Shown: piece by piece, positions 9,088 to 17,891 of the stretch
Layout: each line of letters opens with the position of its first letter
Position numbering within the stretch: the stretch's first letter is position 1
Source of the DNA: Streptomyces sabulosicollis
GTDB lineage: Bacteria > Actinomycetota > Actinomycetes > Streptomycetales > Streptomycetaceae
Length of the DNA: 64,000 nucleotides
Direction of reading: 5' to 3'
Assembly: GCF_016103465.1 (NCBI RefSeq)
Contig: NZ_JAEEAP010000003.1
Span: 1 to 64,000 of the forward strand
Notes under the pieces: model-generated
What the model saw: only the letters and a program-made list of their open reading frames with translations
Told to the model about the DNA's origin: nothing
Database searches by the model: none
Program-made: the position numbers and the translations under genes

Positions 9088-9162
9088 CACGCCGGGCGGC
9101 CGCCCGGGGTGTGCCCGTACGGGAGCGGAGGAGACCCCATGCCCCGGAGCGCAGGAGACTTC

Positions 9163-9699
9163 ATGTCCCACCGCAAGGACCTCGGACTGCTCGCCCTGCG
9201 CCTGGGCGTGGGCGGGGTCCTGGCCGCGCACGGCGCGCAGAAGCTCTTCGGCTGGTTCGGCGGCGATGGCCTGGGCCGTACCGCCGAGGTCATGGAGGCG
9301 ATGGGCTTCCGTCCGGGGCGGGCCAGCGCCTGGGCGGCCGGGCTGGGCGAGACGGGTGGCGGGCTGCTGCTCGTGCTCGGCTTCGCCACTCCCGCGGCCG
9401 GGGCGGCGGCCGCGGGGACGATGGCGGGGGCGGCGTCGGTGAGCGCGCCGGCCGGGTTCTTCGCCCAGTCCGGGGGCTATGAGCTCGCGGCCCTGCTGGG
9501 GTGCTCGGCTGCGGCGCTCGGGATCTCGGGTCCCGGCCGCTACTCCCTCGACCACCTCACCTGCCATGTGCTGGACCGGCCGTGGCTGATCGCGACGGCG
9601 TTCACCACGAGCGCGCTGGCGGCGGCCGCGGTGATCGAACGCCGGCTGGCGGTGACCGCGGAGCGCGAGCTCGCCGAGGAGGGCGAGTTCGCCGAGTAG
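9163..9699 (+). CDS. DoxX family membrane protein
   Basis: 178-residue, four-helix DoxX/DoxD-like membrane protein. The N-terminal DLGLLALRLGVGGVLAAHGAQKLFGWFGG is the family signature, followed by AMGFRPGRASAWAAGLGETGGG. ATG 9163 has CAGGAG 5 nt upstream and gives the usual MSHRKDLGLLALR start; ATG 9139 with GGAGGAG is an in-frame alternative adding eight residues. Members are linked to thiosulfate/quinone oxidation or redox protection, but the function of this one is not set by its neighbours. It is a monocistronic-looking gene downstream of the deacetylase relic. Confidence 0.83.
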   Translation: MSHRKDLGLLALRLGVGGVLAAHGAQKLFGWFGGDGLGRTAEVMEAMGFRPGRASAWAAGLGETGGGLLLVLGFATPAAGAAAAGTMAGAASVSAPAGFFAQSGGYELAALLGCSAAALGISGPGRYSLDHLTCHVLDRPWLIATAFTTSALAAAAVIERRLAVTAERELAEEGEFAE

Positions 9700-9844
9700 C
9701 GGGAGTTCGCCGAGCAGCGACCCACCCGCTCCATCTCGTATCACCGCCCTGACAGGTGACGCGCGGCGTGCGAGGGGCACCTCCGTGCGCCATGGTGGAT
9801 GCCAGGGCCGGGGAGCGGTTCGCACTGGTGGAGGGTGGGTGCGG

Positions 9845-10906
9845 ATGTTCGGCAGGCGCAGCTTCTGGAAGATCGTGGGTGCGGGTGCGGTCGGGGCACC
9901 GTTCGCCGCACGGGCCGCCACCGGCTCGGCGGAGGCGGTGGGGAGGCCCCCGGGCCCGGAGGAGCGGGGCGGACCGGCCGCGCGGCCGCACCCGTCCTTC
10001 GCCGCCCCGCGGCAGATCAGGGCCGGGGTGCTGAACGTCGGCTACGCCGAGGCGGGTCCGGCCCATGGCCCCGCGGTCGTCCTGCTGCACGGCTGGCCCT
10101 ATGACATCCACAGCTACGTCGACGTGGCGCCCTTGCTGGCCGCCGAGGGCTACCGGGTGGTCGTCCCGTATCTCCGCGGCTACGGGACGACGCGCTTTCT
10201 GTCGCCCCGGACCTTCCGCGACGCCCAGCAGTCGGTGTTCGCCCTCGATCTCATCGCCCTGATGGACGCCCTGGGGATCGAGCGGGCGGTCCTCGCGGGA
10301 TTCGACTGGGGCTCGCGAACGGCCGACATCGTCGCGGCGCTGTGGCCGAAGCGCTGCAAGGCCCTGGTCTCGGTGACCGGCTATCTGATCACCAACCGGC
10401 AGGCGAACAAGCAGCCGCAGCCACCGAAGGTCGAATGGGCCTGGTGGTATCAGTACTACTTCGCCACGCAGCGGGGTGTGCTCGGGCTGGAGAACCCGGA
10501 GTACCGACGCGAACTGGCGCGGCTCGTCTGGCGGTTCAACTCCCCGACATGGCATTTCGACGCCGCCACCTTCGCCCGCACGGCCGCCGCCTTCAGGAAT
10601 CCGGACTATGTGCGCATCGTGATCAGCAACTATCGCTGGCGGCTGGGGCTCGCGGCGGGCGATCCCCGGTACGACGGCCTGGAGCGACGTCTCGCCAAGG
10701 GTCCCGTCATCGGCGTCCCCACGGTCACGCTGGACGGTGGGCGCGACCCCTTCACCCCGGCCGGGGGCGGCGCCGCGTACCGGGACAAGTTCTCGGGTCC
10801 GTATGCTCACCGGACGCTGAAGGGCATCGGCCACAATGTGCCCCAGGAGGCTCCGGAAGCCTTCGCCGACGCCGTGGTCGAGGCCGACGGTCTGCGACGG
10901 CGCTGA
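9845..10906 (+). CDS. Tat-exported alpha/beta hydrolase, epoxide hydrolase-like
   Basis: 353-residue alpha/beta-fold hydrolase. The N-terminus MFGRRSFWKIVGAGAVGAPFAARA is a twin-arginine-like signal. The oxyanion-hole motif is LLHGWPYDIHS. The nucleophile elbow is GFDWGS, with Asp rather than Ser as in epoxide hydrolases and haloalkane dehalogenases. The acid is probably Asp in LDGGRDPFTP and the base His in GIGHNVPQEAPEAF. ATG 9845 is picked because upstream in-frame sequence is not protein-like and GGAGGG lies about 10 nt away. The substrate is unknown; export suggests action on an external epoxide or halide. Confidence 0.83.
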   Translation: MFGRRSFWKIVGAGAVGAPFAARAATGSAEAVGRPPGPEERGGPAARPHPSFAAPRQIRAGVLNVGYAEAGPAHGPAVVLLHGWPYDIHSYVDVAPLLAAEGYRVVVPYLRGYGTTRFLSPRTFRDAQQSVFALDLIALMDALGIERAVLAGFDWGSRTADIVAALWPKRCKALVSVTGYLITNRQANKQPQPPKVEWAWWYQYYFATQRGVLGLENPEYRRELARLVWRFNSPTWHFDAATFARTAAAFRNPDYVRIVISNYRWRLGLAAGDPRYDGLERRLAKGPVIGVPTVTLDGGRDPFTPAGGGAAYRDKFSGPYAHRTLKGIGHNVPQEAPEAFADAVVEADGLRRR

Positions 10907-10953
10907 GCGGCGCGGCCGGGCCCGCGGGAGGCCAGTCCGAAGGGGGGCAGGGG

Positions 10954-11424
10954 ATGGCGGAGTTCGAGGTGGCCACCGGCGCCGGGGAGTTCCCCGGCGG
11001 CGACGACCGGAGCCGGGAAGCCGCGGTGCGGACCGCGTTCGAGGGGCTGCTGCAGATCCGCCGGCTGATGAACGCCGACGCCGCCGACCCCGAAGGGGTG
11101 CCCGCCGAGTGGGAGCGGCGCCGGCCGGAGCGGGCCGTGGCCCTGGCGCTGGAGGCCGCCGGTGTCCCGCCGTCGGCCGTCGACGCGGAGGGCCGCCGTA
11201 CGGCGACCGGATACTGCCTCGGCCCGGCGGAGCGGACCGGAGTGGTGCGGGTCGAGTGGCTGGGGCCGCCGGGAAGTGGCGCCGGGTACGCGGCGGAGGA
11301 CGCGCTGCGGAACTGTGCGGCCGTGCTGCGGCGGCTGGGCTGGGAGGCGCTGGAGTACCGGGGGCCGCGCCGCCACCGCTTCCTCGAGGTCGAGCCGCCC
11401 CCGGCCGGGCCTCCCCGGCACTGA
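10954..11424 (+). CDS. conserved hypothetical protein
   Basis: 156-residue soluble protein, not recognised. It has good codon bias and a purine-rich GGGGGGCAGGGG just before ATG 10954. The sequence is acidic-basic mixed with a central Trp-rich stretch (EWERRRPERAVALALEAAG) and a C-terminal half containing YCLGPAERTGVVRVEWLGPPG and ALRNCAAVLRRLGWEALEYRGP. That pattern could be a small alpha/beta domain binding a partner. It follows the hydrolase by 47 bp on the same strand, so the two may be co-transcribed, and it ends at a strong hairpin (11460-11498). No signal peptide or membrane segment is visible. Confidence 0.65.
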   Translation: MAEFEVATGAGEFPGGDDRSREAAVRTAFEGLLQIRRLMNADAADPEGVPAEWERRRPERAVALALEAAGVPPSAVDAEGRRTATGYCLGPAERTGVVRVEWLGPPGSGAGYAAEDALRNCAAVLRRLGWEALEYRGPRRHRFLEVEPPPAGPPRH

Positions 11425-11459
11425 CCAGGACGCTGACCGGGCCGGTGGGCCGCAACCGG

Positions 11460-11498
11460 CCCCGGGAGGCGGAACCGACGCCGGGTCGCCTCCCGGGG
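11460..11498. terminator. bidirectional intrinsic-type hairpin
   Basis: Perfect 12-bp inverted repeat CCCCGGGAGGCG (11460-11471) and CGCCTCCCGGGG (11487-11498) with a 15-nt loop. It sits between two convergent genes ending at 11424 and 11508. There is no U-tract, as usual for Streptomyces terminators. Confidence 0.75.
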
Positions 11499-11507
11499 TG
11501 GTGCCGC

Positions 11508-12275
11508 TCACGCGTTGGGGTCGAAGGGGATGTCGGCCGGCTTGGCCTTCGCGAGGTGGGAGTTGAGCGTGCTGTCCTTGAGGCCGAAGGTGGCGCTGCC
11601 GAAGTCGGCCTGGCTCAGCTTGTCGCGCAGCCCGGCGGGGTAGCCGTTCCAGCCGACCAGGGCGGGGTACTGCCAGGTGTGGTGGTGGTTCTCCGGCGGC
11701 TCGTCGTTGGAGTTGGCCGGGCGGAAGCAGTGGGTGCTCAGACCGTCCTTGTGGTACACGACCTTGGGGTGGGTGCCGTCCCAGCGGATCTGGTCCCGGT
11801 TGTAGATGTTGAAGTTGCCGTGGGCCGAGGTGGCGACGTACTTGGCCTCGTTGTTCTGCACCCACACCACGACGTGCTCCCAGTCGTGGCGGTGGCCGCC
11901 GAGACCGCTCCCGGCCACGGCCTGGTCCTTCTCGAAGTACAGGCCGTAGATGATGGCGCACCAGCCGTTGTTGCACTTGGAGCGGGCGTAGCCGTTGGTG
12001 TTGTCCAGGTCCCAGGAGTCGCGGCACTGGCCGTTGAGGGCGCCGCTCGGGTTGAGCCCGCCCGCGATCGTCCCGTCGGGGCCGATGGCGGGCGTGGGGT
12101 AGCAGCCGTCGGTGTCGTAGTCGAACGCGGGCTGGAACGTCTGCTCCGTGCCGTCCGCGTTGGCGGGCAGGGCCGTGGGCGGGTCCGCGAGCGCACTGCC
12201 CGGGAAGGCCACGACCAGCGCGATGGCGCTGCCGAGGATGGCGGACACTCTGCCGATCCGTGAACTCTTCTTCAC
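11508..12275 (-). CDS. secreted NPP1/NLP (necrosis and ethylene-inducing-like) protein
   Basis: 255-residue secreted protein of the Nep1-like family. GTG 12275 is set by AGGAGG at 5 nt. The Sec signal MKKSSRIGRVSAILGSAIALVVAFPGSALA ends at an Ala-x-Ala site before Asp31. The diagnostic heptapeptide GHRHDWE is intact at residues 127-133, with YGLYFEKDQ before it and a Cys pair around residues 101-106. In plant pathogens NLPs bind plant sphingolipids and permeabilise membranes. Many actinobacterial copies are not proven toxins. It stands alone behind an inverted repeat at 12331-12348. Confidence 0.93.
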   Translation of the reverse strand: MKKSSRIGRVSAILGSAIALVVAFPGSALADPPTALPANADGTEQTFQPAFDYDTDGCYPTPAIGPDGTIAGGLNPSGALNGQCRDSWDLDNTNGYARSKCNNGWCAIIYGLYFEKDQAVAGSGLGGHRHDWEHVVVWVQNNEAKYVATSAHGNFNIYNRDQIRWDGTHPKVVYHKDGLSTHCFRPANSNDEPPENHHHTWQYPALVGWNGYPAGLRDKLSQADFGSATFGLKDSTLNSHLAKAKPADIPFDPNA

Positions 12276-12576
12276 TGCGTCCTCCTGAACGACCACGGCG
12301 TGGCCGCACGCCGGGAAGGTGGGGGGTTGGCATGCTCAGGTCAGCATGATCGCATTCCTCGGGCCGCGGCGGGAGGTGTCGCCGTGATGAAGAGTCAGCC
12401 AACAGCTATAGCAGGTGCGGTGGGGCCGGGCCCAGGAGGGTGGCAGGGCTGTCCGCGCCAGCCGATGAGCCGCCCGCGCTCAGGGAGTTCGGCCACCGGC
12501 GACCTCGGCTTCCGCCGCGTCCGCGACGTCGGCCCCTCTTTTTTCCGGGGTGTTGACGAAATAGAAGGGCGTGCGC
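12276..12576. other. 301-bp intergenic region between NLP and ROK genes
   Basis: No convincing gene. It holds the NLP ribosome site, the inverted repeat CATGCT-CAGGTC-AGCATG (12331-12348), an AT-rich stretch near 12400-12415 and TTGACG near 12553 upstream of the ROK gene. Open frames through it lack coding character. Confidence 0.6.
12331..12348. promoter_or_regulatory. inverted repeat upstream of NLP gene, similar to one at the ROK start
   Basis: CATGCT (12331-12336), spacer CAGGTC, AGCATG (12343-12348). A related element, GCATGC-TGGTCG-GCATGC, spans 12575-12592 over the ROK start codon. Both share CATGCT, then GGTC, then GCATG, which suggests one regulator reading both. Confidence 0.4.
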
Positions 12577-13767
12577 ATGCTGGTCGGCATGCACCCCCAT
12601 CAGGACGGCCCGCTGGCCCGGCTTCGGCGGGGACACGAAGACTTGGTACTGGACCTGTTGCGCAAACACGGCCCGCTCAGCCGGGCCGAACTGGGACAGC
12701 ACAGCGGGCTTTCCCGGACGACCCTCAGCGATATCGTCACCGAGCTGATCGAGAGTGGCGCCGTGGTCGCCACCGCGCCCGGGACGGCGCCGCGCAGGCG
12801 GGGACGGCCGGTGGAGGCGCTGACGCTCAACCCCAGCGCGGGCCAGGCCATCGGCATCGACTTCGCCCGCCGGGCGGTGCATGTCTCCGCGGTCAACGTC
12901 GCACACGAGGTGATCGGCTCGGCCAGTGCACCGCATGACCCGGGGCTGCCCTGGGAGGAGCGGATCGCCCTGGCCGAGCGACTGGTCGGCACGCTCGCCG
13001 ACGGCGCCCTGCGGCTGGGTGCGCTGCACGCCATCGGCGTGGGCGTCGTCGGCCCAGTCGAGGACCCCGACTCCGGGCCCGCGCGCCCCTGCCCCACCGC
13101 CGATCTTCCCGCCCTGCTGCACAAGCGCTTCCAGGCTCCGGTGCTGGTGGACAACAACACCCGGCTCGCCGCGCTCGCCGAGGCCACCTGGGGCGCGGCG
13201 GCGGGCGGCCAGGACGTGTTGTACCTGCGGCTGTCGCACGGCGTGGGCGGCGGGCTGGTGGTGGCCGGCTCCCTGCACCGCGGGGCGTACGGCCTGTCCG
13301 GCGAGTTCGGGCATATCGCGGTCGAGTCGGGCGACGGACGATGTTCGTGCGGCGCCACCGGCTGCCTGGAGACGGTGGCCTCGGTGGGCGCCGTGCTCGC
13401 CGCCTACCGCCGCGCGGGCGGCCACGCGGACCATCTGGCCGCGCTCCTCGGGGCGTTGGAGGCCGGGGATCCGGTGGCGCTGCGCACGCTGGAGACGGCC
13501 GCCACCCACATCGGCACCGTGCTGGCGGCGGTGTGCAACGCCGTCGGCCCCGGGGTGATCGTGCTCGGCGGCGAACTCGCCGCGGCGGGCACACCGCTCT
13601 TCGAACCGGTCGAACGGGCGCTGCGCGCACACATCATGCCGATCTCACGGGACCGTGTGGACCTGAGGCCGGCGGCGCTCGGCGAGGCCGGTGGCGCCCT
13701 GGGCGGTATCGCCCTTGTCCTGCGTGAATCCCCCCTGCTCAGCCATTACCCGGCCCGTCCGGGCTGA
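12577..13767 (+). CDS. ROK family transcriptional regulator
   Basis: 396-residue regulator with an N-terminal winged helix ([20 protein letters not shown], about residues 30-50) and a C-terminal ROK sugar-kinase-like domain. The zinc motif [10 protein letters not shown] is at about residue 256, and the kinase-like phosphate loop region includes [13 protein letters not shown] 12577 is preferred because GAAGGG lies 7 nt upstream; GTG 12571 and ATG 12589 are in-frame alternatives. It precedes the sulfonate/sulfate-ester importer by 53 bp on the same strand, so it likely regulates that operon in response to a sugar or sugar derivative (inference). Confidence 0.87.
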   Translation: MLVGMHPHQDGPLARLRRGHEDLVLDLLRKHGPLSRAELGQHSGLSRTTLSDIVTELIESGAVVATAPGTAPRRRGRPVEALTLNPSAGQAIGIDFARRAVHVSAVNVAHEVIGSASAPHDPGLPWEERIALAERLVGTLADGALRLGALHAIGVGVVGPVEDPDSGPARPCPTADLPALLHKRFQAPVLVDNNTRLAALAEATWGAAAGGQDVLYLRLSHGVGGGLVVAGSLHRGAYGLSGEFGHIAVESGDGRCSCGATGCLETVASVGAVLAAYRRAGGHADHLAALLGALEAGDPVALRTLETAATHIGTVLAAVCNAVGPGVIVLGGELAAAGTPLFEPVERALRAHIMPISRDRVDLRPAALGEAGGALGGIALVLRESPLLSHYPARPG

Positions 13768-13769
13768 TC

Positions 13770-13787
13770 CGGCCCGGTCCCGGGCCG
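13770..13787 (+). promoter_or_regulatory. leader hairpin before the importer operon
   Basis: CGGCCCG (13770-13776), loop GTCC, CGGGCCG (13781-13787). It lies 3 nt after the ROK stop and 3 nt before the AGGAGG of the mini-ORF. It could attenuate read-through from the ROK gene or modulate initiation. Confidence 0.4.
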
Positions 13788-13800
13788 AAGAGGAGGACCC

Positions 13801-13824
13801 ATGTACCCCGCGAGGCGTCCATGA
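13801..13824 (+). CDS. seven-codon leader ORF coupled to the importer permease
   Basis: ATG 13801 follows a strong AGGAGG (13791-13796) and encodes MYPARRP before a TGA that overlaps the permease ATG (ATGA, 13821-13824). The permease has a weaker ribosome site of its own, so translation may depend on coupling from this mini-ORF. Whether the peptide matters is unknown. A simpler reading is an alternative ribosome entry site with no function for the peptide. Confidence 0.4.
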   Translation: MYPARRP

Positions 13825-14630
13825 CGGTGGTCACCGCGCCCGAGAAGACCCCCACGACACCGCAAGCGCCACGCGGCGCACGACGCACCGTCCGCCCCCT
13901 CGTGTTCAATCTGATCGCCCTCGTCCTGGGCATCGCCCTCTGGGCGCTGACCGCCGCCGCGGGGCTCGCGGACATCCCCGGACCGCTCTCCGTGAGCTCC
14001 CGGGCACGTGAACTGCTCTCCGACGGAACCCTCACCGAGGACGCGCTGGCCAGCCTGCAGCGGGTGCTCCTGGGCTTCGCGCTCGGCACCCTGGTCGCCG
14101 TGCCCGTGGGATTTCTGATGGGCTGGTACCCGGTGGCCCGGGGCCTGTTGGAGCCGTACGTCCAGTTCTTCCGCACGATCCCGCCACTGGCGCTGATCCC
14201 CCTGGTGATCGTGCTCATGGGCATCGGCGAGACGCCGAAGATCTTCGTCATCTTCCTGGCCGCCTTCATGTCCTGTGTGGTGGCCGCCTTCCAGGGGGTG
14301 ACGGGAGTGGACCGGACGCTGATCGACGCGGCGCGGGTGCTCGGCGCCTCGGACCGGACCGTCTTCCTCAAGGTGGTCATCCCGGCGTCCACGCCGTTCA
14401 TCCTGGTCGGCATGCGCATCGGGCTCGGCGCGGCCTGGGCGACCGTGGTGGCGGCCGAGATGATCGGCGCCCAGAAGGGGCTCGGCTTCGAGATGGTCCA
14501 CGCCCAGACCTACTACGACGTCCCCACGATCTTCGTGGGTCTGATCAGCATCGGTGTCATCGGCCTGGTCATGGACCGGCTGTTGCTGCTGGCCGAACGC
14601 CGTCTCACCGCGTGGCAGGAGCGTCGATGA
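13821..14630 (+). CDS. ABC transporter permease, SsuC/TauC type
   Basis: 269-residue inner-membrane permease of the nitrate/sulfonate/taurine importer class, with about six helices. The EAA-type cytoplasmic loop is [24 protein letters not shown], followed by [20 protein letters not shown], typical of SsuC. Start ATG 13821 is coupled to the upstream mini-ORF. Its stop overlaps the ATPase start by 4 bp. With the ATPase and binding protein it forms a complete importer. The sulfatase downstream suggests the cargo is an organic sulfate ester or sulfonate. Confidence 0.9.
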   Translation: MTVVTAPEKTPTTPQAPRGARRTVRPLVFNLIALVLGIALWALTAAAGLADIPGPLSVSSRARELLSDGTLTEDALASLQRVLLGFALGTLVAVPVGFLMGWYPVARGLLEPYVQFFRTIPPLALIPLVIVLMGIGETPKIFVIFLAAFMSCVVAAFQGVTGVDRTLIDAARVLGASDRTVFLKVVIPASTPFILVGMRIGLGAAWATVVAAEMIGAQKGLGFEMVHAQTYYDVPTIFVGLISIGVIGLVMDRLLLLAERRLTAWQERR

Positions 14631-15406
14631 GCCCCAAGATCTCTTTCCGGGACGTGGTCAAGACCTACCCGATGAAGAACACCACCTTCACCGCCCTCGG
14701 CCAGGTGTCCCTGGACATCGGGGACCGGGAGTTCGTCGCGGTCGTCGGCCCGTCAGGCTGCGGCAAGTCCACCCTGCTCAGCATGGTGGCGGGACTGGTG
14801 GAGCCCACCTCCGGCACGGTCACGGTGGACGGGGCGCCCGTCACCGGGCCGGGGCCGGACCGCGGGGTGATCTTCCAGCAGTACGCACTGTTCCCGTGGC
14901 TCACGGTGCGCGGCAACGTCGAGTTCGGGCTGAAGCTGGCACACGTCCCCGCCGCGGAGCGCCGACGGCGCGCCGATCACGCCATCGACCTGGTCGGCCT
15001 CTCCGACTTCGCCGACGCCCTGCCCAAGACGCTCTCCGGGGGAATGAAACAGCGCTGCGCCATCGCCCGGGCCTACGCCGTGGACCCCGAAGTCCTGCTG
15101 ATGGACGAGCCGTTCGGGGCGCTGGACGCGCTGACCCGGGTGCAGCTGCAGGACCAGCTGCTGGACACCTGGACTCAGGAGCGGCGCACCGTCCTGTTCA
15201 TCACGCATGACGTCGACGAGGCGGTGTACCTGGCCGGGCGGGTGGTCGTGATGGCCGCACGGCCCGGCCGGATCCACCGGGTCATCGACGTGGACCTCCC
15301 CTACCCGCGGACCGAGGAGATGCGGCTCTCCGCGGAGTTCGCCCGGATCCGCAACGACGTCTGGACCCACGTCTACCACCAGTCACCGGCCGGCTCCGCC
15401 GCCTGA
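14627..15406 (+). CDS. ABC transporter ATP-binding protein, SsuB/TauB type
   Basis: 259-residue importer ATPase. Walker [10 protein letters not shown] is at residues 41-49, the Q-loop is in FQQYALFPW, the signature is [14 protein letters not shown], and Walker B is [15 protein letters not shown] with H-loop FITHDVDEA. All catalytic residues are intact. ATG 14627 overlaps the permease TGA (ATGA), indicating coupled, stoichiometric synthesis. It energises the SsuABC-like importer of this operon. The family transports sulfonates, taurine, nitrate or thiamine precursors; the operon partner sulfatase favours a sulfur compound. Confidence 0.92.
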   Translation: MSPKISFRDVVKTYPMKNTTFTALGQVSLDIGDREFVAVVGPSGCGKSTLLSMVAGLVEPTSGTVTVDGAPVTGPGPDRGVIFQQYALFPWLTVRGNVEFGLKLAHVPAAERRRRADHAIDLVGLSDFADALPKTLSGGMKQRCAIARAYAVDPEVLLMDEPFGALDALTRVQLQDQLLDTWTQERRTVLFITHDVDEAVYLAGRVVVMAARPGRIHRVIDVDLPYPRTEEMRLSAEFARIRNDVWTHVYHQSPAGSAA

Positions 15407-15450
15407 CCTCACTTCCCACCCCACCCATTTCCCGAAGGGACTCACCCGAG

Positions 15451-16428
15451 ATGAGGATGAGCCGACGCGACTTCATGCTCACACTCTCCGCGACCGGGGC
15501 GGCACTGTCGGTGGCCGCGTGTTCGTCCTCCGGCAGCGGCGGCTCCGCGGTCAGGTTCGGCTACATCGCCGACTACAACGGCGCCAGCCTGCTGGCCATC
15601 GCCGAGGAGCGGGGCCTGTGGAAGAAGCACGGCCTGACCGCCGAGCCCAAGGTGTTCGTCAACGGACCGGTCCAGATCCAGGCCCTGCGCACCGGCAACC
15701 TCGACTACGGCTACATCGGACCGGGCGCCCTGTGGCTGCCCGCCTCCGGCAAGGCCACCATCGTGGCCGTCAACACCCTCACCTACGCCGACCGGGTCAT
15801 CGCCAGACCCGGTATCACCTCGATCCAGGGGCTGAGGGGGAAGAAGGTCGGCGTCCCCGAGGGCACATCCGGTGAGATGGCGCTCAACCTGGCGCTCCAG
15901 AAGGCCGGGATGACCATGAAGGACATCTCGAAGGTGGTGATGGACGCACCCACCGTCGTCTCCGCGTTCTCCTCCGGACAGATCGACGGCGCCGGGATCT
16001 GGTACCCCCTCATCGACACCATCAAGGAGAAGGTGCCGGGGATGAAGGAGGTGGCGAGTACCGAGGACCTCCCCGGCTCCTCCTTCCCCACCGCGTTCGT
16101 CTCCGCCGCCAAGGGGAAGCCGGAGCGCGACCGGAAGGTCGTGAAGGTTCTCCAGGAGGCCAACGACTGGCGGGCCGCGCACCCCGAGGAGTCCATCGCG
16201 CTGGCCGCGAAGCTGCTCAAGGCCGATGAGGCGAAGGTCGCGGCGGACGCGGAGCATGTGAAGACGATGACGACCGCCGAGCTGGTGGCCAGAACCAAGG
16301 ACGGCACCGTCGGAAAGTGGTTGGACGGCATGAGCCGCTTCTTCGTCCGGACCGGGCAGCTGCCGAAGTCCCCCGATCCGTCCACGTTCTACGCCGGTGA
16401 CCTCTACACGAAGGCGGCCGCCCGATGA
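15451..16428 (+). CDS. Tat/lipoprotein substrate-binding protein, SsuA type
   Basis: 325-residue binding protein of the NMT1/SsuA class. The N-terminus MRMSRRDFMLTLSATGAALSVAAC has a twin-arginine motif and a lipobox ending at Cys24, so it is a membrane-anchored lipoprotein. The mature part has FGYIADYNGASLLAIAEERGLWKKHGL and VNGPVQIQALRTGNLDYGYIG, the usual ligand-cleft segments of sulfonate and nitrate binders. It follows the ATPase by 44 bp and its TGA overlaps the sulfatase ATG by 4 bp, tying substrate capture directly to desulfation. Confidence 0.9.
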   Translation: MRMSRRDFMLTLSATGAALSVAACSSSGSGGSAVRFGYIADYNGASLLAIAEERGLWKKHGLTAEPKVFVNGPVQIQALRTGNLDYGYIGPGALWLPASGKATIVAVNTLTYADRVIARPGITSIQGLRGKKVGVPEGTSGEMALNLALQKAGMTMKDISKVVMDAPTVVSAFSSGQIDGAGIWYPLIDTIKEKVPGMKEVASTEDLPGSSFPTAFVSAAKGKPERDRKVVKVLQEANDWRAAHPEESIALAAKLLKADEAKVAADAEHVKTMTTAELVARTKDGTVGKWLDGMSRFFVRTGQLPKSPDPSTFYAGDLYTKAAAR

Positions 16429-17891
16429 ACCTGCTGTTCCTGATGACCGATCAGCACCGCGTCGACACCCTCGGCTGTTACGGCAATCCGCACGTGGCCA
16501 CGCCGAACCTGGACCGGCTGGCGGCGACCGGCACCCGCTTCGACCGCTTCTACACCCCCACCGCCATCTGCACCCCGGCCCGCGCCAGCCTGCTCACCGG
16601 GCAGGCTCCCTTCCGCCACCGGCTGCTGGCCAACTACGAGCGCAACGTCGGCTATCTGGAGGATCTGCGGGAGGACGCTTTCACCTTCCCCGGCGCCCTG
16701 GCCGACCGCGGCTACCAGCTCGGGCTGGTCGGCAAGTGGCATGTCGGCACCCACCGCAACGCCGCCTCGTACGGCTTCGACGGGCCCGATCTGCCCGGCT
16801 GGCACAACCCCGTGGACCACCCGGACTACACCGCGTACCTCGCGGAGCGTGGCCTGCCGCCGTACCGGATATCCGATCCGATCCGCGGCACCACGCCCAA
16901 CGGCAATCCGGGCAATCTGCTGGCCGCGCGGCTGCACCAGCCGGTGGAGGCCACCTTCGAACACTATCTGGCCACCCGCGCCATCGAGCACCTGGAGCGC
17001 TATGCCGCGGACGGCCGGCCGTTCTTCCTGGCCACCCACTTCTTCGGGCCGCATCTGCCGTATCTGCTGCCCGACGCGTACTTCGACCGCTACGACCCCG
17101 ACCTGGTGGACCTGCCCGCCTCGATCGCCGAGACCTTCGAGGGAAAGCCACCGGTTCAGCGCAACTACAGCGCCCACTGGACCTTCGACACCATCCCCAT
17201 CGAGGTTTCCGCCAAGCTGATCGCTGTCTACTGGGGCTATGTCACGCTGATCGACGAGCAGATCGGGCGCATCCTCACCCGCCTGGACGAGCTCGGGCTG
17301 GCCGATGACACCTCCGTGTTCTTCACCGCCGACCACGGCGAGTTCACCGGCGCCCACCGGCTGCACGACAAGGGCCCGGCGATGTACGAGGACATCTACC
17401 GCATCCCCGGCATCGTCCGGGTCCCCGGGGCGGCCCCGCAGGTGCGCCAGGAGTTCGTCAGCCTCACCGACTGCACCGCCACCATCCTGGACCTCGCGGG
17501 CTGCGATCCCTCACCGGCCGTGGACAGCCGAAGCCTGGTGCCGCTGGTGCGGGGTGAGCATCCGCGGTGGCCGGCCGAGCTGCTCGCCGAGTTCCACGGC
17601 CACCACTTCCCGTATCCGCAGCGGATGATCCGCGACGAGCGCCACAAGCTCATCGTCAACCCCGAGTCGGTCAACGAGCTCTACGACCTGGAAACCGACC
17701 CCCATGAGCTGACCAACCGCTACGCGCACCCCGAGCTGCTGCCCGTGCGCCGCCGTCTGACGCGCCGCCTGTACGACCTGCTGCGCGAGCGCGGCGACAA
17801 CTTCTACCACTGGATGACCCCGATGTTCGACATCGGGGACCTGGACCATGACCCGAGCCTGAGCTCCTTCGAGCCGGAAGGGACCGCGTAG
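16425..17891 (+). CDS. sulfatase (type I, formylglycine-dependent), cytoplasmic
   Basis: 488-residue alkaline-phosphatase-superfamily sulfatase. The formylglycine signature CTPAR begins at Cys49 within TAICTPARASLLTG. N-terminal metal ligands are in LLFLMTDQHRVDTLG, and the C-terminal metal/His set is FFTADHGEFTGAHRLHDKG. There is no signal peptide, so it should act on an imported sulfate ester after Cys-to-formylglycine conversion by FGE encoded elsewhere. It overlaps the binding-protein gene (ATGA) and abuts GH43 directly (TAG then ATG). Glycan-type rather than aryl sulfatase is inferred from context. Confidence 0.93.
   Translation: MNLLFLMTDQHRVDTLGCYGNPHVATPNLDRLAATGTRFDRFYTPTAICTPARASLLTGQAPFRHRLLANYERNVGYLEDLREDAFTFPGALADRGYQLGLVGKWHVGTHRNAASYGFDGPDLPGWHNPVDHPDYTAYLAERGLPPYRISDPIRGTTPNGNPGNLLAARLHQPVEATFEHYLATRAIEHLERYAADGRPFFLATHFFGPHLPYLLPDAYFDRYDPDLVDLPASIAETFEGKPPVQRNYSAHWTFDTIPIEVSAKLIAVYWGYVTLIDEQIGRILTRLDELGLADDTSVFFTADHGEFTGAHRLHDKGPAMYEDIYRIPGIVRVPGAAPQVRQEFVSLTDCTATILDLAGCDPSPAVDSRSLVPLVRGEHPRWPAELLAEFHGHHFPYPQRMIRDERHKLIVNPESVNELYDLETDPHELTNRYAHPELLPVRRRLTRRLYDLLRERGDNFYHWMTPMFDIGDLDHDPSLSSFEPEGTA

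Noticed and set aside
12385-12576. ATG with a possible open frame starting MKSQPTAIAG upstream of the ROK gene
   Set aside because: Runs through the ROK gene out of frame and lacks a ribosome site and coding bias.
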